Of a stretch of DNA of 64,000 nt, positions 22,809 through 39,400 are shown one piece after another (the stretch's first letter is position 1; every line of letters begins with the position of its first letter). A program made the translations under genes and the position numbers. The notes under the pieces are model-generated. The model made no database searches. It was given only the letters and a program-made list of their open reading frames with translations, and was not told the DNA's origin. The DNA lies in NCBI GenBank assembly GCA_963682175.1, contig OY821789.1:33052188-33116187 (forward strand). The letters run 5' to 3'. The stretch comes from Triglochin maritima. Its lineage: Eukaryota; Streptophyta; Magnoliopsida; Alismatales; Juncaginaceae.

Positions 22809-24782
22809 TGTAATAACCTAAACTAAACATCTTAATTAACTAAACCTAAACCTAATTAACCCTAATTAATCCTGCATGGAGAGGTGGAGGTGTTGGACAT
22901 GTGGAGGTTGAGGTGGATGGCTTTGGTTGGTTGAGTTTTAGGTTAAGTGTGATTGGATGAGGTGTAGGTGGATTTGGCTATTTAAGGTGATGTTGTTAAG
23001 AGATAAGGGTTTGGTCGTTTCTTTCATCATTGCTTGTTATCAGAGAGTGAGAGGAGGTGAACGTCGGAGAAGAAGAAGGAGGTGAAGTAGAAGAAGAGGA
23101 GAAGAAGGAGAAGAAGGAAGAAGAAGAGGAGTGAAGTGACTCAAGCTTGGGAGGCTTCTTCAACCGTCAAAAAGGTATGCCAAATCTTCAATATAACTCA
23201 CTTGTGCCTTGTGAGTGTTGGGGATCGACGTTGGTGTCGAATTCCCCGTCGGAATTCAACCAATTCAGAGGTTGAAGACGACGATCGGTCGACCGGTGCC
23301 TGTGGGCAGTCGACCGATCCTATTATTATATTGTTGTTTAACCGCGAACGGTCGAACGATGTCGTTAGACGGTCGACCGTTATGCCAGATTGTGCGGGAA
23401 AAAGGGGATTTTACTGTTATCGGTCGAACGGGACCACTTAGCCGGTCGACCGAATAACGATGAGAATGGGTCGGTTGGGGATTTTGACTTATTAAACGGT
23501 CGAACGTCCTTACCTTGTTCGACCGATCCATTCGATGCTAAGTCGGTTGGGAGCTTTGACCATCAAAACGGTCGACCGCTCTTTAACTTTCGGTCGACCG
23601 ACTGAGCATTTAATTAAGCGGTAGAGTGCTTGTGTTGATTCGGTCGAACTGTATTTCAGTTCCGGTCGACCGAACGAGACTTGGGCAAATTATTGAAAGT
23701 CCTGTTATCGGTCGAACGGCCCCTTGGTTCGACCGGTCGGATATATATATTATATAAAATTGTATAGCGCAGACCTTCCAAACGGTCGACCGCTAGATGA
23801 CTTTTGTTCGACCGATTGGTCGGTAATTCGGTTGGCGTGGTTCGACCGGTAGACTTGTTTGTACAGTACTGTGTACTGTGTGGGGGACCGGTCGACCGGT
23901 GTGCTTGTAGCGGTCGACCGATCTACCGCAGGTTGGTGGATTTATCCACACGCGATCCGTCGATGTCAGGTCGACTACCGGCTCCGAGGCGACGGTCGAT
24001 TACCGGCTTTGAGAGCTACGGATTTCACCTTCGACGAAGGCGTATTATTGTTGTACCTTTTTCCTCTCTTACCGAGCGGGGTGTGAGGGATGTGTACCGT
24101 AAACCTTGGGCTGTTTGCGAGGGTTTAGCGGTAGGCCGAGGATGTTCCGGCAGGGTGCGCGCTAGGCGACTCTTGGGGGGAGCAGTGGCTGTCGTCTGAC
24201 CCGAGTTGTGTATTCGGCGGGCTGACTCGCTCCTTGGGTGCGGCGTGTACCAGGGGTTCCTTCCTGCACGATTTGGGGAGCAGTGGTGTCGACTGACCCT
24301 TGTGAGGCAGCGGTGGACTGACTTGACCCTAGTGGCAGGAGTGGTTCAGTGCCGCGGAGGCGGTGAGGGCATTATTGTGGGCCCGAGGCGGATGACCATG
24401 TGCATAGCATTGCATTGTCTTTAATTCCTTTTTATATTTTAGGAGGTTTGGTATACGGGGTTCCTGTAGGGAACTCAGGCATGTTTGTTTGTTTGCATTT
24501 CAGGTAGCGAGCAGGGTTAGGGTTTGAGGTGGTGACTGAGGACGGTGCCCCCGAGATCAGATCCTGTGTCCTCTTTTATCTTCTTTTGTTGAGGTAGTGA
24601 TTACATGTACATTCATTTTGTTGTAATCACAGTTGACTCTTATGTATAGTTTGACTTCCACGTGGGTCTGTACCTTATATATTAGATATATATGTTGGTT
24701 TGATTTCCAGTGACGTGCCCGTGTTGACCGTTGACGGTCTGTATTATTGTTTAAATTTTCCGCTGTTTTCGGGTACGTTACA
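22809..24782 (+). repeat. 3' LTR of the gypsy element
   Basis: Same length (1974 bp) as the 5' LTR and no mismatch found by eye. All short open frames of the first LTR recur with identical translations at an offset of 6589 bp. Confidence 0.96.
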
Positions 24783-25094
24783 GGAAAGATTTCAATAATT
24801 TCAAACTTGAAAAAAACTCAACCCGTCCTGCCCCAATTGGTTTCGGTCGAGTCAAGTTTTGATTTTAGTTGACCTTACATGGATCCACAGTTGAGAGAAA
24901 ATAAAAATTAAGTGAAAACATATTATCTCATAACTATTACCTTAAGGGTGGGAGGGTAATGAATTACCATCGTATAGGGGTAATAACCCCTGCTCCCCCA
25001 CGTAATTATTCATCCTAATCCAAACACTCTTGGGTGGGGGAAATGATTACCTCTTGATTTTTCATCTCTTATTATCCCCAATCCAAACGCACCC

Positions 25095-25294
25095 TCAATA
25101 ACGATAACAATAAACCATTTCTACATAACTATATTTTGTTGGAGAATTTCTAAACCTTTTGACATGATTTTACATAATTGCTTTGATCTTATGAATTTTT
25201 GTTAGGTTCTTTAAAAAGGTTTGGGCTAAGCGTGTATGGACCTTGTTCTTCATATCGTCTCCCACTAATGTTGTGCTAATGCAACTTGACTAAC
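25095..25294. other. Short spacer, no feature seen
   Basis: AT-rich sequence after the split MITE. No gene, repeat or regulatory site is supported. Confidence 0.5.
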
Positions 25295-25462
25295 ATGCTC
25301 TTTTTCCGAGCCATAATCCACACCTTGGGGATGAAGCTTGGGATGGATGCTACTCCAATGCCGACGATCTTCAATGATGCGTCGGAGTCGGGCTTCGCTG
25401 CAGCGGGAGCATTCCTACCGTCGGCATATGATGGTTACCATTCGAACATCGAGCCTTTGTAG
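25295..25462 (+). CDS. Unrecognised 55-codon frame, possible gene fragment
   Basis: A small frame (MLFFRAIIHTLG... to ...YHSNIEPL) in a patch that is GC-richer and more codon-like than the surroundings. I do not recognise it. It ends at a TAG that is also part of the TGTAG target duplication of the LTR starting at 25463. The stop lies in the duplicated site, so it would be present with or without the insertion. It could be a relic exon captured by a transposon, a terminal exon of a dead gene, or chance. Confidence 0.25.
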   Translation: MLFFRAIIHTLGMKLGMDATPMPTIFNDASESGFAAAGAFLPSAYDGYHSNIEPL

Positions 25463-26810
25463 TGTTGGTTTTTTGACATTAATATATGTTTTGATGATTT
25501 AATCAACATAATCTTAATTATAATCAATGTAGAGTAGCACACATATTGCATAACATATATATTAGATTGTGCTAACTTCTACAGGTGATCAAGACTCAAG
25601 AAAAAGAGAAATAAATTCAAGACATGTAATTAAAGCTATATTGAAGACATGTAATCTTGATTTCTTTAGAGTCTTAGGAACATTTTGTAATTGAGCATAC
25701 TTGAGTTAAAATCAACTCAAACACACACTAGGTTCCTTATAGAAGTCACACACGAAATTTCACAACATTTGGACTTCAATAGATCATCCAAACTAGACTC
25801 GAAAAACACTTAAACCAATCTTGAACTGTCAGGACCAAATCGGTCGACCGGAATGAGTTCATCGTTCGACCGATTGGGTTGTTTATTCTTTTACAGAATC
25901 CATTGTTAAACCGGTAGACCGTTTCATACATTTTGTTCGACCGTCTACACGTGTCACATGACCGTTAGACTTGTCGTATTCTACAACGGTCAGATTTCCC
26001 AAAAACCCAAACTTACCAAACTTTCGGACGGTCGACCCAACCAAAACCTTAGTTCGACCATTCACTCAAGTGAACTTAAGTTATGACATGTTTTGACAAA
26101 CCGGTTGACCGGTATACCCAATTCGGTCGATCGTTTCTGTTCTGAAATGTGACATGCACTTCATTGTCTTGTGTTTCTTACACAATCACTTACTCAGTTA
26201 ATCCCAACGGCTAAAACTCACTTAGAGCTTATAAATATGTGTTACCTTGACACAATTACACAACTCTTACACTTCTACTTGTCATATACACCTAAGAGAA
26301 AGTTTCAAGTATCTCATTCCCCAAATCCTACTCTTCAAGCTAAACTTCCACATCTTAGATCAATTTCATATCATAAGCTAAGTGTGCTCAAGTTAGAGAG
26401 TGAGTAATCTACTCAACTCACTGTTGTTAGTAAGCAATGACTTCAGTGAAAGCCCGAAGTGTCCCTCTCGGATTGTGAGAGTAAGAAAATCAAGCAAACG
26501 ATGATGTTCGCAGTGTTTGTGGTGTAAAAGTTTAATCTCGGCCCGGAATGAGGTTGACAGTGAAGACGCAAGCGGAACTCGAGGGAGTTCGAGCGGAACT
26601 TGCAAAAGAGAAAGTAAGCGAGATGCCGAAACTCTATAAAAACTCAGTGCCTTCTTGTTGGTTTGCTTATTGTTTTATTTACTTGTTTTTGTTTGATTAT
26701 TCCGTTGCATCTTTGATTGTTAAGCAAGTAAAGTTTAATTAACCTTAAAAGTGATTAGAACTAAACCATAATACATCCACGATCAATTTCATATCATAAG
26801 CAAGGACTCA
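25463..26810 (+). repeat. Probable solo LTR just upstream of the MAP kinase gene
   Basis: Starts TGTTGGTTTTTTGAC and ends GGACTCA, flanked by TGTAG on both sides (25458-25462, 26811-26815). It carries the palindrome CGGTCGACCG at 25841 with decayed copies to about 26135, a 'gcttataaatatg' TATA-like site near 26228, and a CCCTCTCGGATTGTGAGAG stretch like that near the 3' ends of some plant copia LTRs. A 21-bp string beginning GATCAATTTCATATC recurs near 26357 and 26781. It is related to the relic at 13500-14390. The right boundary rests on the 5-bp duplication alone. Confidence 0.6.
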
Positions 26811-26815
26811 TGTAG

Positions 26816-27140
26816 TTGATTGCTACGAAAGACACATTACATCCACTCCATTACTTTGGGATGTTAATTAAATATCGTCGAATGCGTTTTGTATTGCAGG
26901 ATTGTCTGCTTACAAGGTCTACTACGAATATCTGATCCTAAAACTTTTTTTTTGTAATGTTTTGCTGTGGCTCGTGAGGAGAGCTGAACTTTATTTTAAC
27001 TTTCGTGTCATTTTCCTGCAAAGTGAATGGACTTCCTCACGAGTCAGTCATCCCTACTGTTTCAGTCCAAATAAAAGGCAAGGCACCAGTGCGATGTTGG
27101 TGTAGGTGTTGGTGTTGTTGTTGTTGTTGGTGTTGGTGTG
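26816..27140 (+). promoter_or_regulatory. Upstream region of the MAP kinase gene
   Basis: Only about 330 bp separate the solo LTR end from the MAP kinase ATG. The stretch contains 'ttttgtattgcag' (ending 26900), which would serve as a leader-intron acceptor, and a GTT/GGTGTT microsatellite (27095-27140) just before the start codon. I see no clear TATA box here; a TATAAAAA is at 26635-26642 inside the LTR. Confidence 0.4.
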
Positions 27141-31735
<4,595 letters not shown>

Positions 31736-31764
31736 ATAATCTGGCAACAACGTCGCAACTATAG

Positions 31765-31845
31765 GTATGGGCAATTACTATATTGTAATCGTTGGAAATG
31801 TAAATGTTGAATTTAAATCGTATATTCATGTTTTCTTCTTTCCAG
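31765..31845 (+). other. Probable 3' UTR intron of the MAP kinase gene
   Basis: Thirty nt after the stop codon, ATAG|GTATGG and TTCTTTCCAG|GGTG bound an 81-nt T-rich segment typical of a small plant intron. A poly(A) signal AATAAA follows at 32109-32114. Confidence 0.55.
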
Positions 31846-32140
31846 GGTGAAACAAATTATTTCATAATAATTTGGTTTGAAGTTTGCCATCACATTTCCT
31901 ATGCTTGCTACCAGACCTTGCGACGGTCCTTGGTGTAGTCGGCACACAATATCTACTTAGAACAGTCTCTTTCTCGGCCTTTGCTCGATGAGTTGTTTAA
32001 GTACGCAGCTATATCAGCTGTAGCGCTGATGCTTTTCGGTTTGATGTTTCAAACTCTTGCAATAATCTAATTAGCCAAGTTTATTATACCATTCTGTAAG
32101 TCCACAAAAATAAAGCAGCATAGATTATTAGCCTGTATAG

Positions 32141-33028
32141 TGAGTGCTCCATTAACTTCTCTGGATGGTTATTTTTCCAACCGAAGTAATGTTTATTTCC
32201 AATTAGTGTTCATATGCATAACGAGTTGATATATTAGTGGCACGCATTATATAGTGAAAGTTTCTTAAATATATTCTTCTCAATTCTTTACCTTTTGGTA
32301 AAGGGTTAGTGAGGATCCGTTTGAACACTTCGTTTGAGCGATGAGTAGTTTTTTGTGCGATCGAGAGTTTTTAGACAGATTTTAGAGCTTGGAGTGTTTT
32401 TTTTTGGGACACTAGTTTTGGGTTGAGAACTTAAGCTTTTCAGGAGTTCCAAACAGATCATTGTGTTAAGCTCATTTTGTGTCCCGTTGGTATTGATTTT
32501 TTAAGATCATATGATTATTTGAATAACGGATCATCGCACGTGAATTCTTACATGGACTTTCAGTCTCTGTATAAGTGAGAATTATCTCATTTGAGTTGAT
32601 GTTTTTTTTAATTTAGTAACTTAGATGTCCAGTTTGTATTAAAACTACAACTTCAACCCGTTTTTTTGCATCCATATCAAATACCACATTATTGAAAACG
32701 TAATTTTCAATCACAGAATGTGTTTGGATGATATTTCTAACTAGAACGGTATTTCTATACAATTTTATCATTTATAAAAATCATGTAAACCTTACAGACT
32801 TATTTGGGTCATCATGAAATTCTTAAAGTTGAATGAAACGAGTATATACTACACCAAAAGGGCCGATAGATTTGGGCCACGATAAATAAATACTAGGACT
32901 TTTCATGGAACGAGTAGAGCTCACCAACTCGTTCTGTTTAAATACTAGTAACGGTTATGATTTTCAGCCCATCAATCCGTTTATTAAATGGATGAGTTCC
33001 AAGTTCCAACTTAAGATAAAATATATAT
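32141..33028. other. Intergenic stretch after the MAP kinase gene
   Basis: AT-rich sequence between the presumed poly(A) region and the Mutator-like element. I see no gene or repeat here that I can support. Confidence 0.5.
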
Positions 33029-33629
33029 GAGAATTTATAAAGTAAGCCTTAGCTTAAGTAAGCTTCCTTCAAATCCAAATGTGGATATGATATATTTTTA
33101 ATTTTTACTCACAAAATAGTAAAATTGAAAAAAAATCATTTATGCTATTTCACTCATCTTCTCTCCCACATCTCACATTCTCTCTCAAACCAAACTTACT
33201 CTTGCCACCTTCCCTACATCGTTGGAGTTTTTGTCGCCGTTCATCGGTCACAACGTCGTGAGCTTTGAAATGGAGACGTTAGTGTTTCGTGGTAGAGACA
33301 ACAACAACCAACGAAGACGACACCATCCCTCGCAGCTTCGTCACCAACGTCGTCTGGCAAACATGCTTCTGGCAACGACAATATGTTCTTCAAACTCTTT
33401 TCTCCTCACCGGCATCGACGTAATAAAATATTGTAATATTATGTAAATAACAGTAACAAAACGTCGTTTGTCGTAATATAATCATATTCTGTTCAAAATA
33501 AAAAACCATGAAGCAACAATAATTGATGACCACAACATATATAAAAAACTTGTAACAATATTTAAATAACAGTAACATAACGTCATTAGCCCTAATATAA
33601 TCATAATTTGTTCAAAATGGAGAAAATGA

Positions 33630-34152
33630 TTAAAGGTAAATTACCATTAAGCATATGTTTGAGCCAAGCACATAGGTGCTCACAGATTTCCTATTTCCAG
33701 CCCTTTTGTTTAGTATTTGGCCATGTATTGAAAGAACTTTCTCCATTGCTAGGCTATGAATAGTCTCAAACCAATTATAAAACTTCATGTTCTCTAGTTT
33801 ATCAAAAATTGACAATGCAGCTCTTGTAACATTTGAACCCGACATGCAATAAGAAAGTTGAACACATCAACAAAATCAAGAACTTGACATAGTCATCAAC
33901 TGACTCTTCATCGTCTTTATAATGTAAAGCAACCAAAATTTCTTGAATGTGTGTTGTATTAAAAGTGAAGGTTTTTTCTTGATTGTATTTTACCTCTAAC
34001 AATGACGATTTTTCACTTCCTCTGATCTTAACCTTGTGACCGGAAGAAGACAAACCTAATATAACACCATCTTGAATGGAGAACTCTAAATTAATCCCAC
34101 CAACACGAAATATGTTGACTTGAACATGCCTACTAAAGAGATCTTCTAACAA
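33630..34152 (-). pseudogene. Broken transposon-type protein fragment in the MULE
   Basis: On the minus strand a 116-codon frame (FRVGGINLEFSIQDGVILGL ... DDYVKFLILLMCSTFLL) stops. A second frame overlaps it at about 33845 and continues (TRAALSIFDKLENMKFYNWF ... IHS). The combined pattern resembles the N-terminal region of the Ulp1/DUF1985-type or plant-mobile-domain proteins carried by some MULEs. The family call is tentative and from pattern memory. The frame change, an early stop and lack of the remaining domains mark it as a pseudogene. Confidence 0.45.
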
Positions 34153-34242
34153 TCATATATCACACCTAAAATAGTAATATGAAGAAGTTTCTAAAAAAGA
34201 ATCACTAAAACGCGTTTCAAGTGTGTTTCACTAGGCTTATAT

Positions 34243-36362
34243 TGTAGGATTTCATGTTTAATTATACATATATATTTTCGAAATTTTTATGTATAATAAG
34301 GATCAATTACAATTTTCTTTGATTTATTTCATGCATGCATCGGTTTGTTTTAACATCTAGTTTCAAAACTTTATTAAAACAAACAAGGGCTCCGAAATTC
34401 ATACCTAGAAGTTCTCAAAAACTTCTTGAAAATTCGGAGACGTTGGGGATGCTTCTCGCCGCGCCGGATGCCTCCGAGTGTTCACCGAAACCCTAAACAA
34501 GGTTGGAGAGAAAGGAGCTAGCCAATCTATCTCCAAACAAGCTTAGAATCTAGCTACAAACCCCTTCCTTAGCCTCTGAGATTTCTCATTCCAAAGACTT
34601 AGAAAACTAAGAGAATTTTCGTGGGTTTTAGTAGTGAATTAGGAGAGAAAATAATTTCTGAATTGTGTGTCACAATTAGGGAGAATAAGGACTTATTTAT
34701 AGGTTCCAATCTTACTCTTAATCATGGCTATTCTTTAGCCACGGTTTTATGACAATTTCTCTCACAAACTAATTCCATAATACATTATATGCACCCATAA
34801 AATGTTTGACCAAATTTGGAGCTAATCCAACCATCGATCAAATTAATCTCTTAATAATCAAAGGCAGAAAATCGACCGTTGTTCGGTTTACCGAGTCCCA
34901 CTCGGTTAACCGAATTTGTCACGATCGTTTAACCGAGTACGTGGCGGATGACCGAATCTTAAGGGGAAAAATTCTCCTTAACCGATCGGACCCATTCACG
35001 TGTAAGACCGAGTGCTATTCGGTTAACCGAAAATATCGGAACTTGACATTGTTCGGTCGACCGTTTCTGGTTCGGTACACCGTACCAAAGTTCCAGGCAC
35101 TTTGGTCAAGTTCGGTCAATCAATTACGATTATCCGTTCCACGTTCGGTTGACCGATCCATAGATCCTTCGGTCGACCGAACCTCAACGGATTACCGAAC
35201 TTCTACCCGATTTTGCCTATTTCAAATTTTGGATTTATTTCCAACAAAATTTGAACTTGGGGTTTTAGCAAATTCACAACTTATGCAATATATTATCCTA
35301 TGCAACAATAAATTATTGCACCCCATAATATATGCATCTCATATGAATTTATCATGATTCTAATTATGTTATGTATACAACATAATTGATTTTACTCGTT
35401 CACCACATGTGTCATATTTTCTATGAGAAACCCGACACATCATATGAACCAAAAATCAAGCTTCTTGTTTCACGGTTTTTGCGGTGTGACCTATGGGAGG
35501 ATCTAAACTAAGTTGGCAGTGATATTAAGAGCTTAATATCACAAGCTATAAGCGGTATCTAGCTACACATTATAGCTCCCAATTAGTTAGATGTCTTAAT
35601 TCCACTCGAACCAAAACCCGATCCATTTAGTGATGGAGTGCACCACTTGTGTCCGTCCCTTGCCTCATGATATTAAGAATACACACAAAGTAGTATTGTG
35701 TCATCTTTGTCTTAGTATTCATTTCTTGATCTCTTTAAGCTAGTTATAAATATGTGACTTAACTCAAATCACATTGTGCACATTATAACTTTGCTTTATC
35801 AAGGGGCCCACTAATATCATCACTCAATTAAGATGGGCAATGATAGTCTTTTGACTAACTATCTTCTCCAACAAAAGTTGTACTTAACCAACTAATGCCT
35901 TTACACTACACTCATCGATAGCTCAAGACACCAATCTAATTAAGAACTCCTTAAGCGATCGGATATAAGTCTCATATCAAAGGACCAAAGACACAGTAAA
36001 ATATTAATGACACAGAAACACATTTCTATAACATTTTACTTATTAGGTCTATTCAGTATACAAAAGTAATATTTTCCTCTTTTGCATACCCGTGTTATCA
36101 CTCACTTGTAGAGCTACAATGATCTATGACCAACACGACAATCTTAACTCGGTAATTAATGTTCCATGTTAATTACCATGATTGCGAATATCTTTTGTTT
36201 TATGTAAACCAATATCTTTTAGAGCTCTACGGTTAAGGACCAAGAGCCTCTTCCTTAACACTTCCAAAAGACGAATAACATAAACAAGGAACAAAACGAT
36301 TTCTCATTCAATTCATAATAATTGGCATTTAAAAGTAAAACTTTTAGAACACATTCCCTTCA
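34243..36362 (-). repeat. 3' LTR of the intact copia element
   Basis: This is the 3' LTR because the element runs on the minus strand. TATA box 'tataaata' on the minus strand at 34701-34694. Upstream of it (34870-35210) is a cluster of palindromes: CGGTCGACCG at 35054 and 35170, CGGTTAACCG at 34903 and 35030, and one-step variants such as CGGTTGACCG. Confidence 0.95.
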
Positions 36363-36375
36363 ATCTCCCACTTGT
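36363..36375 (-). promoter_or_regulatory. Polypurine tract of the copia element
   Basis: On the minus strand AAGTGGGAGAT directly precedes the 3' LTR, a standard copia polypurine tract. Confidence 0.88.
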
Positions 36376-36446
36376 TATTAAAGTTTTCTTTCTCATACAT
36401 ACTCAATGCATAAAACAATAATAACTAGGGCAAACCCCATTACATA

Positions 36447-39400
36447 TCAATCATCAAGCCAATCTACATGGTTCCTCAATCCCATGGACTCGAAATGCAT
36501 TTCGCCCTTGGCTTGGGATAAGGGTTTTGTGAATGGATCAGCTGTGTTGCTGTTGGTGTCCACCCATAACAGATTTATTTTGCCTTCGTCGATGAGGTCA
36601 CGTGTCACGAAGTACTTACGATCCATGTACTTCACTTTGTGGTGTGATCTAGGATCCTTGATTTGCGAGATAGATGCACTATTATCGCAAAATAGCTCGA
36701 TGGGTCCCTCGCTTGTGGGAACTACTCCAAGCTCTTCAAGGAACTTCTTGATCCACACTCCTTCCTTGCTCGCTTCAGCGACAGCCATTACTTCTGAAGC
36801 AGTGGTTGAATCGGCCGTAGTGGTTTGCTTCCAGCTACGCCAACTCACAGCTCCACCATTCAGAAGGAAGTCGTATCCTGATTGCGACCTTCTATCGTCT
36901 GGATCACTCATGAAACTCGCATCCGAGTAACCTTCAGCTATCAATTCCCTTTGTCCTCCATAAACAAGAATCTTATCCTTAGTCCGATTAAGGTACTTTA
37001 GGATATTCTTGACCGCAGTCCAATGCTCAGGACCTGCGTTGGATTGGTGACGACTTGTCACACTTAGAGCATACGAGACATCTGGTCTTGTGCAAGTCAT
37101 CGCGTACATGATCGACCCAATTGCCGAAGCATAAGGGACATCCTTCATGTACTCTAAGTCCTTACGTGATTGCGCACGTTGAGACTTCTTGAGTTGCACA
37201 CCCATACTCATTGGCACACTGCCCTTTTTGGAGTTGTTCATCTTGAACCTTTCCAAGACCTTGTCAATGTATGCACGTTGACTGAGGCCAATGAGTCTAC
37301 GGGGTCTATCTCGATATATCTTGATTCCCAAGATGTATTGAGCCTCACCCATGTCTTTCATCGAAAATGCAGATTTCAATGAACTTCTCGTTTGCTCAAG
37401 CAAAGGAATATGATTGCCCATAAGCAATATGTCATCGACATATAGGATTAGGAATACTACATGGCTCCCACTAACCTTCTTGTATACACAAGGTTCTTCC
37501 TTACTTTGAATGAAGTGAAGCTTCTTCACTTCCTCGTCAAAGCGTTTGTTCCAACTCCTTGATGCTTGCTTCAATCCATAGATGGATCTTTGAAGCTTGC
37601 ATACCTTCTCGCTATTCTTTGGATCTCCAAAACCTTGAGGCTGTACCATGTACACATCCTCCTCCAAGTTCCCATTCAGGAACGCCGTTTTGACATCCAT
37701 TTGCCATATTTCATAATCGTGAAATGCGGCAATAGCGAGCATGATCCGAATAGACTTGAACATGGCAACCGGTGAAAAAGTTTCATCATAGTCAATTCCT
37801 TGAACTTGAGTGAAACCCTTCGCTACAAGCCTCGCTTTGTAGGTTGTCAAGTTCCCATCCATGTCCATCTTCCTCTTAAAAACCCATTTATTATGAATGG
37901 CCTTTTTCCCTTGAGGAAGGTCAACCAAGTCCCATACTTGATTATCATACATGGATTCTATTTCGGATTCCATGACCTTAAGCCATAGTTTGGAGTCTTC
38001 CCTTTCCATTGCTTCTTGGAAGGTCAAGGGATCATTGGTATCTAGTACCATGATTTCATGAAGTCCCAGATACAAATCGGGTTTCTTCCTTTCCCTTGTT
38101 GACCTTCTAAGTTCTTTTGGTTCTTCTCGTGTCTCTTGAACTTCTTCCACAATTTCTTGAGGAATGGGTTCACGTTCAACTCTTGAACGTACACTTGGTG
38201 GGGATGATTGAGATTCTCTCACAATTTCTTGTGATGGTCTCTCGCTCACGCTCCCACTAACCAAAGGAATCTCGGTTGGACCTTCATGATCTTGAATGTC
38301 ATCATTCATTTCATGATCTTGTAGAGTATCTTGAGTTTCCTCAAGCACAACCCTACTCCCACTACTTTTTACTCTTTCTAGAAATTCCTTTTCCAGAAAT
38401 GTGGCATCCCTCTCTACAATCACTCGATTGGAGGTGATATGCCAAAAGTAGTATCCTCTCGTCTCACGAGGATAACCAATAAAGAAGCACTTATCCGCTT
38501 TTGGTTGAAGTTTGGTCGACATCAATCTCTTGACGTAAGCCTCACAACCCCAAATCTTGAGAAAACTGAGCTTAGGTGTTTTACCACTCCATAGCTCATA
38601 AGGAGTTTTCTCCACGGATTTGGATGGAACATTATTTAGTGTATAAGCCGCAGTTTGTAGTGCATAACTCCAAAAGTAAAGAGGTAATTCCGCATGACTC
38701 ATCATTGACCGAACCATATCGAGCAATGTCCTATTCCTCCTTTCGGATACCCCATTCCACTGAGGTGTACCGGGAGGGGTGAGTTGAGGTACAATACCAA
38801 ACTCCTTTAGGTATGAGTCAAATTCGGCACTTAAGTACTCACCTCCACGATCCGTTCGTAGAGACTTGATTTTCTTGTCGAGTTGGTTCTCTACTTCATT
38901 CTTGAATTCTTTGAACTTGTCAAAGAATTCACTTTTGTTTCTCATTAGATAAACATAGCCGTAACGACTATAATCATCTGTGAACGTAATGAAGTACCTG
39001 AAACCATCTCGTGCACTAGTACTCATTGGACCACATACATCGGAATGTATCAAATCCAACAAGCCACTCGCCCTTGGACCTTTCTTCTTGAAAGGCTTTT
39101 TGGTCATTTTTCCCATTAGACATGGTTGGCACGTCTCCAATGATTTAAAATCAAGTAGACCAAGAAGGTTAGCTTCTTGCAATTTCTTGATGCGCTTTTC
39201 ATTTATGTGACCAAGACGATAGTGCCACAAGAGAGTGTCATTCTCGTGAGTGGTCTTAAGTCTTTTGTTATTGATATTAAAGATTTGTTTATTATCCAAT
39301 TCAAGCAAATAGAGACCATTCCTTATGAACGCATTTGCATAGAACACACCATTCTTCGATATAGACAAACAAGAATTTGAAATATTTATATTAAAATTAT

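Larger units (their letters stand above)
16220..24782 (+). mobile_element. Complete young Ty3/gypsy chromovirus (Tekay/Del-like)
   Basis: An 8563-bp element with two 1974-bp LTRs (TG..CA), a 5-bp target duplication GGAAA (16215-16219 and 24783-24787), an initiator-Met primer site directly after the 5' LTR, a polypurine tract before the 3' LTR, and one intact gag-pol frame. I found no difference between the LTRs on reading, which points to a very recent insertion. The C-terminal chromodomain-like region and long LTRs suit the Tekay/Del lineage; lineage is inferred from memory. It appears able to make its own proteins, apart from a protease-site oddity noted under the CDS. Confidence 0.96.
15769..25094. 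mobile_element. MITE-like element split by the gypsy insertion
   Basis: The left end GGGTGCACTTGGGAT (15769) is matched in inverted orientation by the right end, reverse complement GGGTGCGTTTGGATT (ending 25094). Inverted similarity continues inward: 'gaggtaatcattcaccccat' on the left versus 'gaggtaatcatttccccca' on the right, and 'gaataattactcccccgt' versus 'gaataattacgtggggga'. Removing the gypsy element and one target copy leaves about 760 bp. Possible 3-bp flanks TTA/TCA would suit a PIF/Harbinger-type MITE, but superfamily assignment is uncertain. Confidence 0.6.

Noticed and set aside
34806..35357. 183-codon frame in the copia LTR, repeated at 42627
   Set aside because: It lies antisense to the element within the palindrome block and changes only with the LTR; no protein resemblance.
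36406..39380. Plus-strand frames across the copia polyprotein
   Set aside because: Shadows of the intact minus-strand gag-pol.
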